A stretch of 64,000 nucleotides of DNA from Methylocystis sp. GTDB taxonomy: Bacteria > Pseudomonadota > Alphaproteobacteria > Rhizobiales > Beijerinckiaceae. This document shows, piece by piece, positions 1 through 8,926 of this stretch. Where the stretch lies: NCBI GenBank assembly GCA_022843405.1, contig JALHNQ010000002.1:84040-148039 (forward strand). Reading direction: 5' to 3'. The position numbers were made by a program, and so were the translations under genes. A model generated the notes under the pieces. It made no database searches, was not told where the DNA came from, and saw nothing but the letters and a program-made list of their open reading frames with translations. Numbering within the stretch: position 1 is the first letter of the stretch; each line of letters starts with the position of its first letter.

Positions 1-348
1 CTGCCCGCCGTCCTTCCCTTGCTGTCCGCCAGGATCGGTCGGATCCAGCCCGCCTTCATCAAGCGTCGCCTCGCCGCATCCGACCGCCACCCATCGGCGT
101 CCTGGATTGGCGTCTGGCACGTCGATCAGATAATGCGTCGCGTCCGGCTTGTTCTTGGCGAAGATGCTGTAGTGCTGACCCGGCTCGACGACGACATTGC
201 CAGGATTGGCGCCGCTTCTGATCGACTGAAGCGCGGGACAATTCTGACGGACGACGAAGCTTCCGGACGCGGGCGTCTCGGCGCCGGCGCTAGGAGCGAG
301 AAGCAGCAGGGACGAGCATAGCAAATAGCGAAGAGCAACTGCGCGCAA
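1..348 (-). CDS. Ribonuclease T2-like secreted protein, N-terminal part (runs off window)
   Basis: This frame stays open to the window edge. It starts at a TTG with GGAG eight bases upstream and begins with a hydrophobic signal peptide (LRYLLCSSLLLLAPSAGAE). The mature part contains CPALQSIRSGANPGNV, a THYLIDVPDANPGRRWV stretch and a GCGEA motif. I associate this pattern with the N-terminal extension found ahead of the catalytic domain in some alphaproteobacterial RNase I/T2 enzymes, which degrade RNA in the periplasm. The catalytic histidine motifs would lie beyond the window, so the enzyme assignment is inference. The signal peptide and reading frame are visible directly. It is transcribed in the same direction as rluD but lies 300 bases beyond it. 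Confidence 0.5.
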   Translation of the reverse strand, partial: MRAVALRYLLCSSLLLLAPSAGAETPASGSFVVRQNCPALQSIRSGANPGNVVVEPGQHYSIFAKNKPDATHYLIDVPDANPGRRWVAVGCGEATLDEGGLDPTDPGGQQGKDGGQ

Positions 349-651
349 GCGGATAACTCCAAACTTTAAACCGCGAGGGATGGTAATGGCGGCGGCGCCC
401 GCGAGCAAGCATCGCCCCGCTTCTGAAGGCATGAAGCGGGCGCCGAGGCGCAACATCTCAGCCCGTCATGGCCGGGCTTTTCCCGGCCATCCACGTCGAG
501 AGGCGGCGCAACGCTGCGCGATTTGTGGCGCGGCGCCGCGTGGGCGCCCGGCACAAGGCCGGGCATGGCGCGGACAGGGTGCGCGTCGCTTATTGCGCCG
601 GCAAGTTCGCCAAGCATCGTATGAGTCGCGCCAGGCTTTTGGCGCAGGCCT
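349..651. repeat. Gene-free stretch with two GC-rich hairpins of a dispersed palindrome type
   Basis: No convincing gene is seen here. A perfect 9-bp inverted repeat (ATGGCCGGG, loop CTTTT, CCCGGCCAT) lies at 468-490. A second one (GCCCGGC, loop ACAAG, GCCGGGC) lies at 546-564. The surrounding text resembles the dispersed palindromes common between genes in Hyphomicrobiales. The hairpins lie downstream of rluD and upstream of the truncated gene, so they could also slow transcription, but no T-run follows either one. Confidence 0.55.
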
Positions 652-1674
652 TCAAACTTCCGCGAGCGCGTCCCGCAACTGCGCCAAATCCTCCGGCAAT
701 TCGCTTTCGAACAGCATTTCTTCGCCCGTGATCGGATGTTCGAAGCCGAGCGTCGCGGCGTGCAGCGCCTGACGACGCAAGCTCTCCACAAACTCTCGCG
801 CATGTTCCGAAAGCTTGGCGACCTTGGTCTTGAAGCCCGCGCCGTAAGTTCTGTCGCCGATCAGCGGATGGCCGATATGGGCCATATGCACGCGGATCTG
901 ATGCGTGCGGCCGGTCTCCAGCTGGCAACGCAGCAGCGAGGCGACGCCGCAGTCCTCGGCCTTCTCCCAATGGGTGATCGCCTCGCGGCCGCGCGCTTCC
1001 GAGACCACCGCCATTTTCTCGCGCTGCGTCGAGTGACGGCCGAGCGGCGTTTGAATCGTTCCATGCGCGCGGTCGGGAACGCCCCAGACGAAGGCGAGAT
1101 ATTCGCGCGTCAAGGACAGCGTGCGGCCGTGATCGGCGAAGAGCCGCGACAATCCGTGATGCGCGGCGTCGGTCTTGGCGACGACCAGCAGCCCGCTCGT
1201 ATCCTTGTCGATGCGATGCACGATGCCGGGCTTTTTCAACCCGCCGACGCCGGAAAGACTGTCGCCGCAATGGGCGATCAGCGCATTGACCAGCGTGCCG
1301 CTCTCATGCGCGCTCGCCGGATGCACGACGAGCCCGGCCGGCTTGTCGATGACGAGCAGATGCGAATCCTCATAGACGATGTTGAGCGCGATATTTTCGC
1401 CCTTAGGCTCTGCCGGCGCCGGCTCCGGCACGACAAGCGTGACTTTGTCGCCCGGCGCGATTTTCTTCGCCGGATCGCGCGCCGCAATATCGGCGATCGT
1501 CGCGCGGCCTTCCTCGATCAGCGCCTTGATACGGCTGCGCGAGAGATGCGCTGCGACGATTTCCGGCTGCTCGGTAAGAAAGCGGTCGAGCCGGACGCCG
1601 GCATGCTGCGGCGCCGCGAGAAACTCGAAGCCTGCGGCGGTTGCGTCAATTTGATGCGGAGCCATGACCGTCAT
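652..1674 (-). CDS. rluD: RluD-type large-subunit rRNA pseudouridine synthase
   Basis: The 340-residue protein matches the RluA/RluD family in length. An S4-like RNA-binding region lies near residues 25-85 (VRLDRFL ... LSRSRIKALIEEG). The catalytic core carries HRIDKDTSG, in which Asp156 is the expected nucleophile, preceded by VIDKPAGLVVHP. A later RTHQIRVHMAHIGHPLIGD stretch is typical of the family. Enzymes of this type isomerise uridines in helix 69 of 23S rRNA. I infer RluD rather than RluC from the S4 domain and length. The chosen ATG has GGAAAAAAG upstream; a second in-frame ATG lies three codons later. Confidence 0.85.
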   Translation of the reverse strand: MTVMAPHQIDATAAGFEFLAAPQHAGVRLDRFLTEQPEIVAAHLSRSRIKALIEEGRATIADIAARDPAKKIAPGDKVTLVVPEPAPAEPKGENIALNIVYEDSHLLVIDKPAGLVVHPASAHESGTLVNALIAHCGDSLSGVGGLKKPGIVHRIDKDTSGLLVVAKTDAAHHGLSRLFADHGRTLSLTREYLAFVWGVPDRAHGTIQTPLGRHSTQREKMAVVSEARGREAITHWEKAEDCGVASLLRCQLETGRTHQIRVHMAHIGHPLIGDRTYGAGFKTKVAKLSEHAREFVESLRRQALHAATLGFEHPITGEEMLFESELPEDLAQLRDALAEV

Positions 1675-1777
1675 TCAGCTTTTTTCCGCGCGCCGGCGCG
1701 CGCATGGTATTGAAAGCCGGAAACGCAGGCGTGGCGCGAGCGGAGGCGCGAACCGCCGTCATTCTGCCGATTGAATA

Positions 1778-3124
1778 ATGCCGCCCAGGGGAGGCCCTTC
1801 CATTAGCGACGCCGAGGCTCCGTTCTGCGCCGTCATCGGCGCGGGCCCCGCCGGACTTTTCGCCGCCGACGCTCTTGCGCGCGCCGGAGCGCATGTCGTC
1901 ATCTATGAGCACAAAGCGAGCCCGGCGCGCAAATTTCTGATGGCGGGGCGGGGCGGCCTCAACATCACCCATAGCGAAAGCCTGGACCGCTTCATCTTGC
2001 GCTACGGCGCCGGCGCCGCGCGGCTCGCGCCCTTCGTCCGCGCCTGGCCGCCGCAAGCGCTGCGCGACTTCTGCGCCGAGCTTGGCGAAACGACTTTCGT
2101 CGGCTCGAGCGGCCGGGTTTTTCCGGCGAGCTTCAAGGCGACGCCGCTGTTGCGCGCCTGGCTCGCTCGCCTGTCGCGGTTTGGAGTCGTTATCGCAACC
2201 CGGCACGCTTTTATGGGCTTCGCCGAATCCGGGGCTCTGCGTCTCATCGGTCCCGAGGGCGAATTCACCCGCAAATTCGACGCGCTGGTGCTGGCGCTCG
2301 GCGGCGCCTCCTGGCCGCGGCTCGGCTCCGACGGCGCCTGGGCGGCGCGGCTCGGCGCGCAAGGCGTTCGGGTCACGCCGCTCGCCGCCGCCAACAGCGG
2401 CGCTTTGATCGAATGGAGCGCGATCTTTCGCAGCGATTTCGAGGGCCAACCGATCAAGACGGTTTTACTGCGCCATGGCGCATCCGTCGCGCGCGGCGAC
2501 GTCGTGGTGACGCGCGGCGGACTCGAGGGCGGGGCGGTTTACGCGCTCTCCTCGCAGTTGCGCGCCGCGACGCAAAAACACGGCGAGACGACGCTGTCGA
2601 TCGATCTGCGTCCCGATACGACGCTGGAGTGTCTGGCGCGCAAACTCTCGCGCCGTCTGCCGAAACAGTCGCATGCGAATTTTCTGCGCAAGGCGGGGTT
2701 CTCGAAAGTCGAGATCGGCCTCATGCGCGAGTCGCGCACGGGCGGGTTGCCGCGCGACGCCGAAACGCTGGCCGCTCTCATCAAGAGCGCGCCGCTGACC
2801 GTCACGGGCGTCGCCGGTCTTGAGCGCGCCATTTCGACCGCCGGCGGAGTTTCCTTCGACGAACTCGACGACGATCTGATGCTCAAGAAGCTGCCGGGCG
2901 TTTTCGTCGCCGGCGAGATGCTCGACTATGACGCGCCGACGGGCGGCTATCTTTTGCAGGCGGCCTTCGCCACCGGACTGGCCGCCGGGCGCGGCGCGGC
3001 CCGCTATCTCGGACTTTCGCCCGATCAGCCGGTCACGCCGCCCGAGCCGGATCTGGCCGTCGCGTCGCCGCTCCAGGATCCTGACGGGCGTTCGCCGGAA
3101 ACATCGGACAAATACAGCGCATAG
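1778..3124 (+). CDS. BaiN/HI0933-family FAD-dependent oxidoreductase
   Basis: The 448-residue flavoprotein opens with the Rossmann dinucleotide site AVIGAGPAGLFAADALA, followed by the family's MAGRGGLNITHS motif. LPGVFVAGEMLDYDAPTGGY near residue 375 is the C-terminal FAD contact region. This family (BaiN/YhiN/HI0933, the longer TIGR03862-like branch) is widespread, but its substrates are mostly unknown. Nothing around it fixes a substrate. It is divergent from rluD and about 55 bases upstream of an unrelated amidohydrolase. The last 35 residues are low-complexity and probably flexible. Confidence 0.8.
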   Translation: MPPRGGPSISDAEAPFCAVIGAGPAGLFAADALARAGAHVVIYEHKASPARKFLMAGRGGLNITHSESLDRFILRYGAGAARLAPFVRAWPPQALRDFCAELGETTFVGSSGRVFPASFKATPLLRAWLARLSRFGVVIATRHAFMGFAESGALRLIGPEGEFTRKFDALVLALGGASWPRLGSDGAWAARLGAQGVRVTPLAAANSGALIEWSAIFRSDFEGQPIKTVLLRHGASVARGDVVVTRGGLEGGAVYALSSQLRAATQKHGETTLSIDLRPDTTLECLARKLSRRLPKQSHANFLRKAGFSKVEIGLMRESRTGGLPRDAETLAALIKSAPLTVTGVAGLERAISTAGGVSFDELDDDLMLKKLPGVFVAGEMLDYDAPTGGYLLQAAFATGLAAGRGAARYLGLSPDQPVTPPEPDLAVASPLQDPDGRSPETSDKYSA

Positions 3125-3179
3125 GTCAGATGCCGCCGCCGGCCGGCGCGGCGCATTTCCCTTTAGGGCCAAGGCGCAT

Positions 3180-3995
3180 ATGCTCGCCGACATGCTGCCT
3201 TCGCGCTTCTGGACACAACTCTCGCTGCGGGACATGCGCGCGCATGACATGTCGCGCGTCATCGCGATTCTGCCGATCGCGGCGGTGGAGCAGCACGGGC
3301 CGCATCTGCCGCTCGGGGTCGACGCGATGATCATGGAAGGCTGCATCGAGCGCGTCGCGGCGCGCCTGCCGGACGACTTGGACGTCGTCTTTCTGCCGAT
3401 CCAGAGCGTCGGCGTTTCCACCGAACATCGCGACTTTCCAGGCACGCTGACTCTGACCAACGAGACGGCGTCGCGTCTTCTCTGTGAGATCGCGGAAGGC
3501 GTCCTGCGCGCGGGCGTGACGAAGCTGGCGCTGCTCAATTCGCATGGCGGCAATTCGGCGCTCGTGTCGCAGACAGCGCTCGAACTGCGCGCCCGTTTCG
3601 GGGCGCTGGCGGTCGTCGCCTCCTGGGCGCGCTTTGGCTATCCCGACGGCTTGTTCTCGGAGTTAGAACTGCGCCATGGCGTCCATGGCGGCGAGATCGA
3701 AACGTCCCTGATGCTCGCCTTCCGGCCGGAGCTCGTCGATATGGCGCGGGCGAAAAACTTCCCGCCTGCGACGCTCGACTTCGAGCGCGATTTCGCCTGG
3801 CTGCGCGCCGATCGCCCCGCCGGCTTCGGCTGGATGGCGCAGGACCTTTCGCCCGCCGGCGCAATGGGCGACGCTTCCAAAGCCAGCGCGGCGAACGGCG
3901 AAGCTGTGGCGGATTACTGGGCGACGGCCTTTATCGAACTGCTGCGCGACATCGAGGCCTTCGATCTCACACGGCTCAAGAGCCTGGATGATTGA
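3180..3995 (+). CDS. Creatininase-family amidohydrolase
   Basis: This is a 271-residue protein with the metal-binding signature of creatininase (ILPIAAVEQHGPHLPLGVD), a second conserved segment VSTEHRDFPGTLTL, LNSHGGNSALV, and HGVHGGEIETSLML with the conserved Glu. Family members are dinuclear metal hydrolases acting on cyclic amides, such as creatinine or formamide intermediates of flavin and mycofactocin pathways. No redox-cofactor genes are near, so the substrate is unknown. The reading frame is open further upstream, but the homology begins at this ATG. A second ATG four codons on is equally possible. Confidence 0.75.
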   Translation: MLADMLPSRFWTQLSLRDMRAHDMSRVIAILPIAAVEQHGPHLPLGVDAMIMEGCIERVAARLPDDLDVVFLPIQSVGVSTEHRDFPGTLTLTNETASRLLCEIAEGVLRAGVTKLALLNSHGGNSALVSQTALELRARFGALAVVASWARFGYPDGLFSELELRHGVHGGEIETSLMLAFRPELVDMARAKNFPPATLDFERDFAWLRADRPAGFGWMAQDLSPAGAMGDASKASAANGEAVADYWATAFIELLRDIEAFDLTRLKSLDD

Positions 3996-3998
3996 GAA

Positions 3999-5561
3999 TT
4001 AGGCCGCCGGGGCCGTCCAGGGATAGGTCCAGGTCTCGGTCAGCGTACGCCCATGCGTCCGCAGAAACAGCCGAAGGTCGGCGGTCTGACCCGGCTTTAC
4101 CGACACGTCGAACAGCGCGCGCAATCCGCCGATATGCGGGTTCGCGGCGACGCTCGCGCGCAGCATGCGCCCGGTGTTGGTTGTCGCCACCGCCTCGACC
4201 TGACTGGGATCGGCGAGGAAGTAGGCGAGGTCGCCGCCGGCGAAATCGACGAGGAACCGATGCGACTCGGGGTCAATGGGTTCGGTCGAGCCGAGCGCAC
4301 GCGCCGGCGCCTCAAAAGTGTTGACGACGACGCCATTGGGCGCAAGCCGCGGCATATCGAGACCCGCCGTAATCCGATAGGCGTAGACGAAGGGCGCGCC
4401 GGGCTGCGGCGGTTTGGCCGGGATCCAGCTTGCGACAATATTGTCGTTAGTTTCGTCGCGCGTCGGCAGTTCGATCAACTCCACGCGGCCTTCGCCCCAG
4501 TCGCCGAGAGGCTCGACGAAATAGCTGGGGCGGTTTTCATAGGCGAGGTCGAGATCCTGATAGGATTCGAAGGTCCTGTCGCGCTGCAGCAGGCCGAAGC
4601 CGCGATTGTTGGCGTCGAGAAATGACGAAATCCGTTCGCGGGGCGGATTGCCAAGCGGACGCCAAATCCATTCGTCTGCGCCAGTGTGAATCAGGAGACC
4701 GTCGGAATCGTGCAATTCGGTACGAAAACCGTCGCGCATGCGCCGGTCGTTTTCGCCGGTCAGATACATCGACGTGAGCGGCGCTAGGCCGAGTTTCGCG
4801 CCTGACCGGCGTGGGAACAGCGTCGCCTGGATCTCAAGCGTGCTGTCCTGCGCAGCGAAAAGATCGAATTTGAAGGCGCCCGTCGTCGCCTCGCCGTCGA
4901 GAAGCGCATAGAGCGTCGCGTGATTGCCGCCCTTCTCCGGCGTTTCGATCCAGAACTCGCGGAAAAACGGAAAACTCTCGCCATCAGCCCCGGCGTCGAC
5001 GCAAAGCGCCCGGGCGGACAGTCCATAATTCTGGTCGCGGCCGAGAAAGCGAAAATAGCTCGCGCCGAGGAAGGAAATCACCTCGTCGTGGACATGCGGG
5101 TCGTTGACCGGAAAATGCAAGCGGAAGCCGGCGAAGCCGGTGTTCACGGGAGGCGCCCTCTCGATCTTGAGGCGGCCATAGTCGAAGAGCGCCGGCGCAT
5201 AGGGAATTGGCGTCGCGATGCCGTCGCGAATCGTGTTCACCGTAACCGGGCGACGATAAAGAAAGCCGAGATGGAAGGTCTCCAGCCGGAAGCCGCCGTC
5301 GGCGAAGACATCATGGTCGCGCCGGAAGCGAATCTCTCGCCAAGTGTCAAAGTCCAGCGCGTCGAACGGGTCCGGCAGGCGCGAAGGCACGGCGTTGTCG
5401 AAAGGCGCAAGCGCGAGATCACGCGCCCGCTGCACCACGTTCTCGAAGCCGAACCGCGGCGAGGGGACGACATTGGCGGCCTGCGCTGGGCTCTTGAGCG
5501 CATAGTGCGCGCCGACTGCAGAGAGCGCGCCTGCGAATTGGCGCCGCGTTAATCGCCTCAT
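3999..5561 (-). CDS. opgD: Periplasmic glucan biosynthesis protein OpgD (MdoD), Tat-exported
   Basis: The 520-residue protein begins with a twin-arginine signal (RRLTRRQFAGALSAVGAHYA) and continues with FGFENVVQRARDLA, the conserved start of the OpgG/OpgD fold. This family shapes the beta-glucan backbone of osmoregulated periplasmic glucans in the periplasm. The Tat signal favours OpgD over the Sec-exported OpgG. It stands alone, convergent with the creatininase gene three bases away. The acyl-transferase-like partner opgC is about 42 kb away in the same window; no opgH is present here. Confidence 0.85.
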   Translation of the reverse strand: MRRLTRRQFAGALSAVGAHYALKSPAQAANVVPSPRFGFENVVQRARDLALAPFDNAVPSRLPDPFDALDFDTWREIRFRRDHDVFADGGFRLETFHLGFLYRRPVTVNTIRDGIATPIPYAPALFDYGRLKIERAPPVNTGFAGFRLHFPVNDPHVHDEVISFLGASYFRFLGRDQNYGLSARALCVDAGADGESFPFFREFWIETPEKGGNHATLYALLDGEATTGAFKFDLFAAQDSTLEIQATLFPRRSGAKLGLAPLTSMYLTGENDRRMRDGFRTELHDSDGLLIHTGADEWIWRPLGNPPRERISSFLDANNRGFGLLQRDRTFESYQDLDLAYENRPSYFVEPLGDWGEGRVELIELPTRDETNDNIVASWIPAKPPQPGAPFVYAYRITAGLDMPRLAPNGVVVNTFEAPARALGSTEPIDPESHRFLVDFAGGDLAYFLADPSQVEAVATTNTGRMLRASVAANPHIGGLRALFDVSVKPGQTADLRLFLRTHGRTLTETWTYPWTAPAA

Positions 5562-5722
5562 TCCCGCATCCGCACCAGGGTTTTCCGTTGTCTATAGGGA
5601 CTGCCTGCCTGCTGCTCTAGCTCTATCGTTTCGGTTGCGCAAGAAGCGGGCGTCCTGAGGGGTCACGGCGCGACAACTTTGCCAGCCTCGCCGAAAAAAT
5701 AGTCTCGCGCCCCAAAAACCGC

Positions 5723-5750
5723 TTGTAACGGCGGGAAAAGCGCGTATCTA
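5723..5750 (+). promoter_or_regulatory. Candidate sigma-70 promoter for the ornithine decarboxylase leader
   Basis: TTGTAA and TATCTA are separated by 16 bases, in a stretch noticeably richer in A and T than its surroundings. Transcription would start near 5757, just before the first structured part of the leader. Confidence 0.45.
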
Positions 5751-5756
5751 CATCCT

Positions 5757-6220
5757 TGCCCAAATCGCACGTGCCTGTGGTCGTGTGTCGGTAGGCGGGG
5801 ATCCGGACAAGAGGCCGGTCAACCGCCAGCGTAAAACCGGCAGCCGGAGGCGAACCGGCGAACTCCGTCTCTGCGGAGGATCGCGACTTAAAGCAACGAC
5901 GGACCGGGCTTTTTCGTCTCTGTCGACCCTCCAAAGGTCGGCGTACCGAAGAGGCTTGTCTTTCTTGCCGGGCGTGCGGATCGGGATTCTCCCCTTCCAA
6001 TCGATGGCTGTACCCGCGGAAGCGTGCGCGCTCAGGCGTGCATCATTTCGCATCGGTCCAGTCAACGGCGCATCAACCAGCCGTTCGAGCGCTTGCGCTC
6101 GCGCGGCCTTGGACAGCTAACCCAACGTTCGTCGCGTCTCCATCGCGCGCGGGCGAACGGAGCGGCGTGTCCGTTGACGCTCAACGATCTGGGCGCGGTT
6201 CGCCGCGCAAGGGGGCCACA
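5757..6220 (+). promoter_or_regulatory. Long structured 5' leader of the ornithine decarboxylase gene (speF-motif candidate)
   Basis: About 460 bases without a plausible gene precede the decarboxylase. They contain consecutive hairpins: GCCGG/CCGGC at 5843-5859, CTCCG/CGGAG at 5863-5878 and CGACC/GGTCG at 5924-5940. Alphaproteobacteria are known to carry a conserved, large RNA called the speF motif upstream of this gene. Position, length and stem density fit, but I cannot align the consensus by eye, so membership is inference. A regulatory role in polyamine-responsive expression is plausible. Confidence 0.55.
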
Positions 6221-7366
6221 ATGACCGACCGTATTCTCGATTTCCTCGCCGAGCGCCGACGCAACGGGCGCGACAACGGACCTTGCCTCGTCGTCGATCT
6301 CGACGTCGTGCGCGAAAACTATGTCGGCTTCGCCAAGGCGTTGCCGGATACGCGCGTCTTCTACGCCGTGAAGGCCAATCCGGCGCCGGAAGTTCTCTCG
6401 CTGCTTGCTTCGCTCGGCTCGTGCTTCGACACGGCCTCCGTCGTCGAGATCGAGCAGGTTCTCGCCGCCGGCGCGACGCCCGATCGCATCAGCTTCGGCA
6501 ACACGATCAAGAAGGAGCGCGACGTCGCGCGCGCCTATGCGCTGGGCGTTCGCCTGTTCGCCGTAGATTGCGAGGCGGAAGTCGAGAAGATCGCGCGTGC
6601 CGCGCCTGGCTCGCGGGTGTTCTGCCGCATTCTGTGCGACGGCTCCGGCGCCGAATGGCCCCTGTCGCGCAAATTCGGCTGCGTCCCCGAAATGGCGACG
6701 GGCGTGCTCGAGCATGCGCATCGTTTGGGCCTTAGCGCCTATGGCGTGTCGTTCCATGTCGGCTCGCAGCAGACGAACCCGCGCATGTGGGATGGCGCGC
6801 TGCAGTCGGCGGCAGACATTTTCCGCGAACTCGCGGAGCGCGGAATCAACCTGCAGATGGTCAATCTCGGCGGCGGCTTTCCGACGAAATACCTAAAGAA
6901 CGTGCCGGCGGTGAAGCAATATGGCGCCGCCATCTTCCGCGCGCTCTCGAAGCATTTCGGCAACCGCATTCCCGAAACGATCATCGAGCCGGGCCGCGGC
7001 ATGGTGGGCAACGCCGGGCTGATCGAAGCGGAAGTCGTGTTGATCTCGAAGAAGTCGGCGCAGGACAGCGAAATCCGCTGGGTCTATCTCGACATCGGCA
7101 AGTTCAACGGGCTGGCCGAGACGACCGACGAGATGATCCGCTATCCGATTCGCACCCCCGCCGACGGCGCGCCGACGAGCCCCTGCGTGATCGCCGGACC
7201 GAGCTGCGACAGCGTCGACGTGCTCTACGAGAAGCAGCCATATCTGCTTCCGGTCTCGCTCGAAATCGGCGCGAAGGTGCTGATCGAAGGAACCGGCGCT
7301 TATACGACCACCTATTCGGCGGTCGGCTTCAACGGTTTTCCGCCGCTCGAGACGCATGTGATCTGA
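6221..7366 (+). CDS. speF: Class III (alanine-racemase fold) ornithine decarboxylase
   Basis: The 381-residue PLP enzyme carries FYAVKANP with Lys51 as the expected Schiff-base lysine, FHVGSQ, VNLGGGFPTKY for phosphate binding, EPGRGMVGNAG, and GPSCDSVDVLY with the catalytic Cys and Asp of eukaryote-like ornithine decarboxylases. It makes putrescine from ornithine, the usual first step of polyamine synthesis in alphaproteobacteria; some relatives also accept lysine. The start is the ATG behind GGGGG; an upstream open frame lies in the structured leader and lacks homology. The enzyme acts in the cytoplasm as a homodimer. Confidence 0.88.
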   Translation: MTDRILDFLAERRRNGRDNGPCLVVDLDVVRENYVGFAKALPDTRVFYAVKANPAPEVLSLLASLGSCFDTASVVEIEQVLAAGATPDRISFGNTIKKERDVARAYALGVRLFAVDCEAEVEKIARAAPGSRVFCRILCDGSGAEWPLSRKFGCVPEMATGVLEHAHRLGLSAYGVSFHVGSQQTNPRMWDGALQSAADIFRELAERGINLQMVNLGGGFPTKYLKNVPAVKQYGAAIFRALSKHFGNRIPETIIEPGRGMVGNAGLIEAEVVLISKKSAQDSEIRWVYLDIGKFNGLAETTDEMIRYPIRTPADGAPTSPCVIAGPSCDSVDVLYEKQPYLLPVSLEIGAKVLIEGTGAYTTTYSAVGFNGFPPLETHVI

Positions 7367-7382
7367 GCGAGTCGATCGTTTC

Positions 7383-7501
7383 CCTCGTCCTTCGAGACGG
7401 CCTCTTCGAGGCCTCCTCAGGATGAGGGAAACTTGATGGTGGCCGCCCTATCCGCCCTCACTCTGAGGAGCGAGCGAAGCTCGCGTCTCGAAGGGCGAGG
7501 G
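7383..7501. repeat. Inverted pair of a dispersed intergenic repeat (CCTCGTCCTTCGAGACG type)
   Basis: Two imperfect copies face each other at 7383-7428 and 7454-7501. Each holds a CCTCGTCCTTCGAGACG-like end and a CCTCAGGATGAGGG-like end, so the transcript could form a long hairpin behind the decarboxylase gene. This sequence type is a frequent intergenic repeat in Hyphomicrobiales. It may serve as a transcript end. Confidence 0.7.
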
Positions 7502-7588
7502 CGGGAACAATCCCAACCCAGTCCCGTTCGGCGGGCGCGTCATGCGCCAGGCGCGAGGGTCGCTTGTCCTTCTTGAGGGGAGGAAAAG

Positions 7589-8206
7589 ATGGCCTTTCTT
7601 GCTCACCACGACTTTGACGCTGGACCGCGCGCCTCTAGGCGCGCTTGCTCCGCCATGTCCCATGCGCGCCTGGAGGCGCGCGGTCCATTTACGCTCGCCG
7701 AAGAAACGCTCGCCGATGTCGCGGCGCGCGAAGCCCTGCTCGACGACGCCTTTGGCCCCGCGCGATTCCTGAAGACCTGCCAGCGGCTGCGCGACGGATC
7801 GGCGCCGGCGCCGGGGCTCGCGCTGGTCGCGACGGACGAAGACGGCGCGCTCATTGGCACGCTGCGGCTCTGGCCGATTCTTGCCGGCGGACGCGACGCG
7901 TTGCTGCTTGGCCCGCTCGCCGTGGCGGCGTCTTCGCGCTCGCTTGGAATCGGCCGCGCGTTGATCGAGGAATCACTCGCCCGCGCGGTTGAGTTGGGCC
8001 ATCGCGCCGTGCTGCTCGTCGGCGACGCCCCTTACTACGCGCGTTTTGGTTTCGAGCGGCGTTTCGCCGAGCGGCTGACGATGCCCGGCCCGGTCGAGCG
8101 CGCGCGCTTTCTCGGATTGGAACTCGTCGCTGGAGCGCTGGAAGGCATGCGCGGCCGCGTCATCCCGGCCGCTCAACCTGCGATCGACCTACCGCAGGCT
8201 GCGTAA
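7589..8206 (+). CDS. GNAT-family N-acetyltransferase with repeat-encoded N terminus
   Basis: The 205-residue frame starts at an ATG behind a very strong AGGGGAGGAAAAG site. The acetyltransferase homology begins only near residue 35 (FTLAEETLADVAAREALLD) and includes the acetyl-CoA loop SLGIGRALIEESLARA. The family's YYARFGFERRF segment is near residue 150. This branch resembles YhbS-type acetyltransferases of unknown substrate. Residues 11-33 are encoded by a double palindrome (separate entry), so the natural N terminus appears to have been replaced or lengthened. A start at the internal ATG at 7655 would remove most of the repeat-encoded part but has no ribosome site. Confidence 0.72.
   Translation: MAFLAHHDFDAGPRASRRACSAMSHARLEARGPFTLAEETLADVAAREALLDDAFGPARFLKTCQRLRDGSAPAPGLALVATDEDGALIGTLRLWPILAGGRDALLLGPLAVAASSRSLGIGRALIEESLARAVELGHRAVLLVGDAPYYARFGFERRFAERLTMPGPVERARFLGLELVAGALEGMRGRVIPAAQPAIDLPQAA
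7621..7687. repeat. BIME-like pair of palindromes inside a coding sequence
   Basis: Two 24-bp arms at 7621-7644 and 7664-7687 are inverted copies with a single mismatch. Each arm is itself palindromic around GCGCGCCT/AGGCGCGC, and the outer ends read TGGACC and GGTCCA. The pair lies in frame in the acetyltransferase gene. The layout matches bacterial interspersed mosaic elements built from two REP units. Confidence 0.8.
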
Positions 8207-8209
8207 GCC

Positions 8210-8818
8210 TCACCAATAGGCGAGAATGCCTCTCGCTAGCGGATAGGAGAGGCCGGCGCCCAGGGCGACGCCGGCGGCGACGTCGCTTGGATAGTGATGC
8301 GCCGTGGCGATTCGCGACCAAGCCATCGACAGCAGGAGAAGGCCCGCAGACAACGTCGCCGCCGGCCAGGCGATGACGATCGGCGCGAGCACGCCGGTCA
8401 GCGTCATCGCATGGCCGCTCGGAAATGAATGATCGTCGAGCGTGCGCAGCAGCGAGGGCAGCCGAGGATCGGTCTGGAAGGGGCGCTTGCGTCCAAAGCG
8501 CCGCTTGATGAGCGGATAGAGCATGTGCAGGAGCGCCGCGTTGACGCCTGCGAGCACCGCGACATGCATCCCCTGCCAGCCGAGGCCGATGAGGACGATC
8601 GGCGCGAGGATGAGATAGATCCAGCCGTTGCCGAGCTTGCTGATGGCGATGGCGAGGAATTTGCCGAGCGCCGAGCGCGCCGTTCGTGAGAAGAAATGAA
8701 CCGTCGCGAGGTCGAGTGCGATGAGGCGTTGACCCCATGTGGCGACGGCGGCGACTGTTTGCGGCTCCGATGACGCATCTCGCGTCAGCTTCGCCAGCTG
8801 GTCAGATGTGAACGCCAT
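8210..8818 (-). CDS. PAP2-family membrane phosphatase
   Basis: This is a 202-residue integral membrane protein with the three acid-phosphatase motifs: KRRFGRKRP (KX6RP), HSFPSGHAM (PSGH) and SRIATAHHYPSD (SRX5HXXXD). Hydrophobic segments surround them in the usual six-helix order. Family members dephosphorylate lipid phosphates such as undecaprenyl pyrophosphate or phosphatidic acid on the periplasmic face. Substrate cannot be told from sequence. It is convergent with the acetyltransferase gene and its own promoter must lie in the short AT-richer stretch beyond its start. Confidence 0.85.
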   Translation of the reverse strand: MAFTSDQLAKLTRDASSEPQTVAAVATWGQRLIALDLATVHFFSRTARSALGKFLAIAISKLGNGWIYLILAPIVLIGLGWQGMHVAVLAGVNAALLHMLYPLIKRRFGRKRPFQTDPRLPSLLRTLDDHSFPSGHAMTLTGVLAPIVIAWPAATLSAGLLLLSMAWSRIATAHHYPSDVAAGVALGAGLSYPLARGILAYW

Positions 8819-8926
8819 GACGCAAGACTACGCGCGTGAGGCTGCGGTTTCGCGACGCGGAGGCTGCGTTTCGATGACGTTCGGATAGAGGTTGAGTGAC
8901 GTTTATGTGATATTTGCGTGACGACG

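Noticed and set aside
736..1713. A 325-codon plus-strand frame opposite to rluD
   Set aside because: It shadows a well-supported gene; composition is typical of antisense frames in high-GC genomes.
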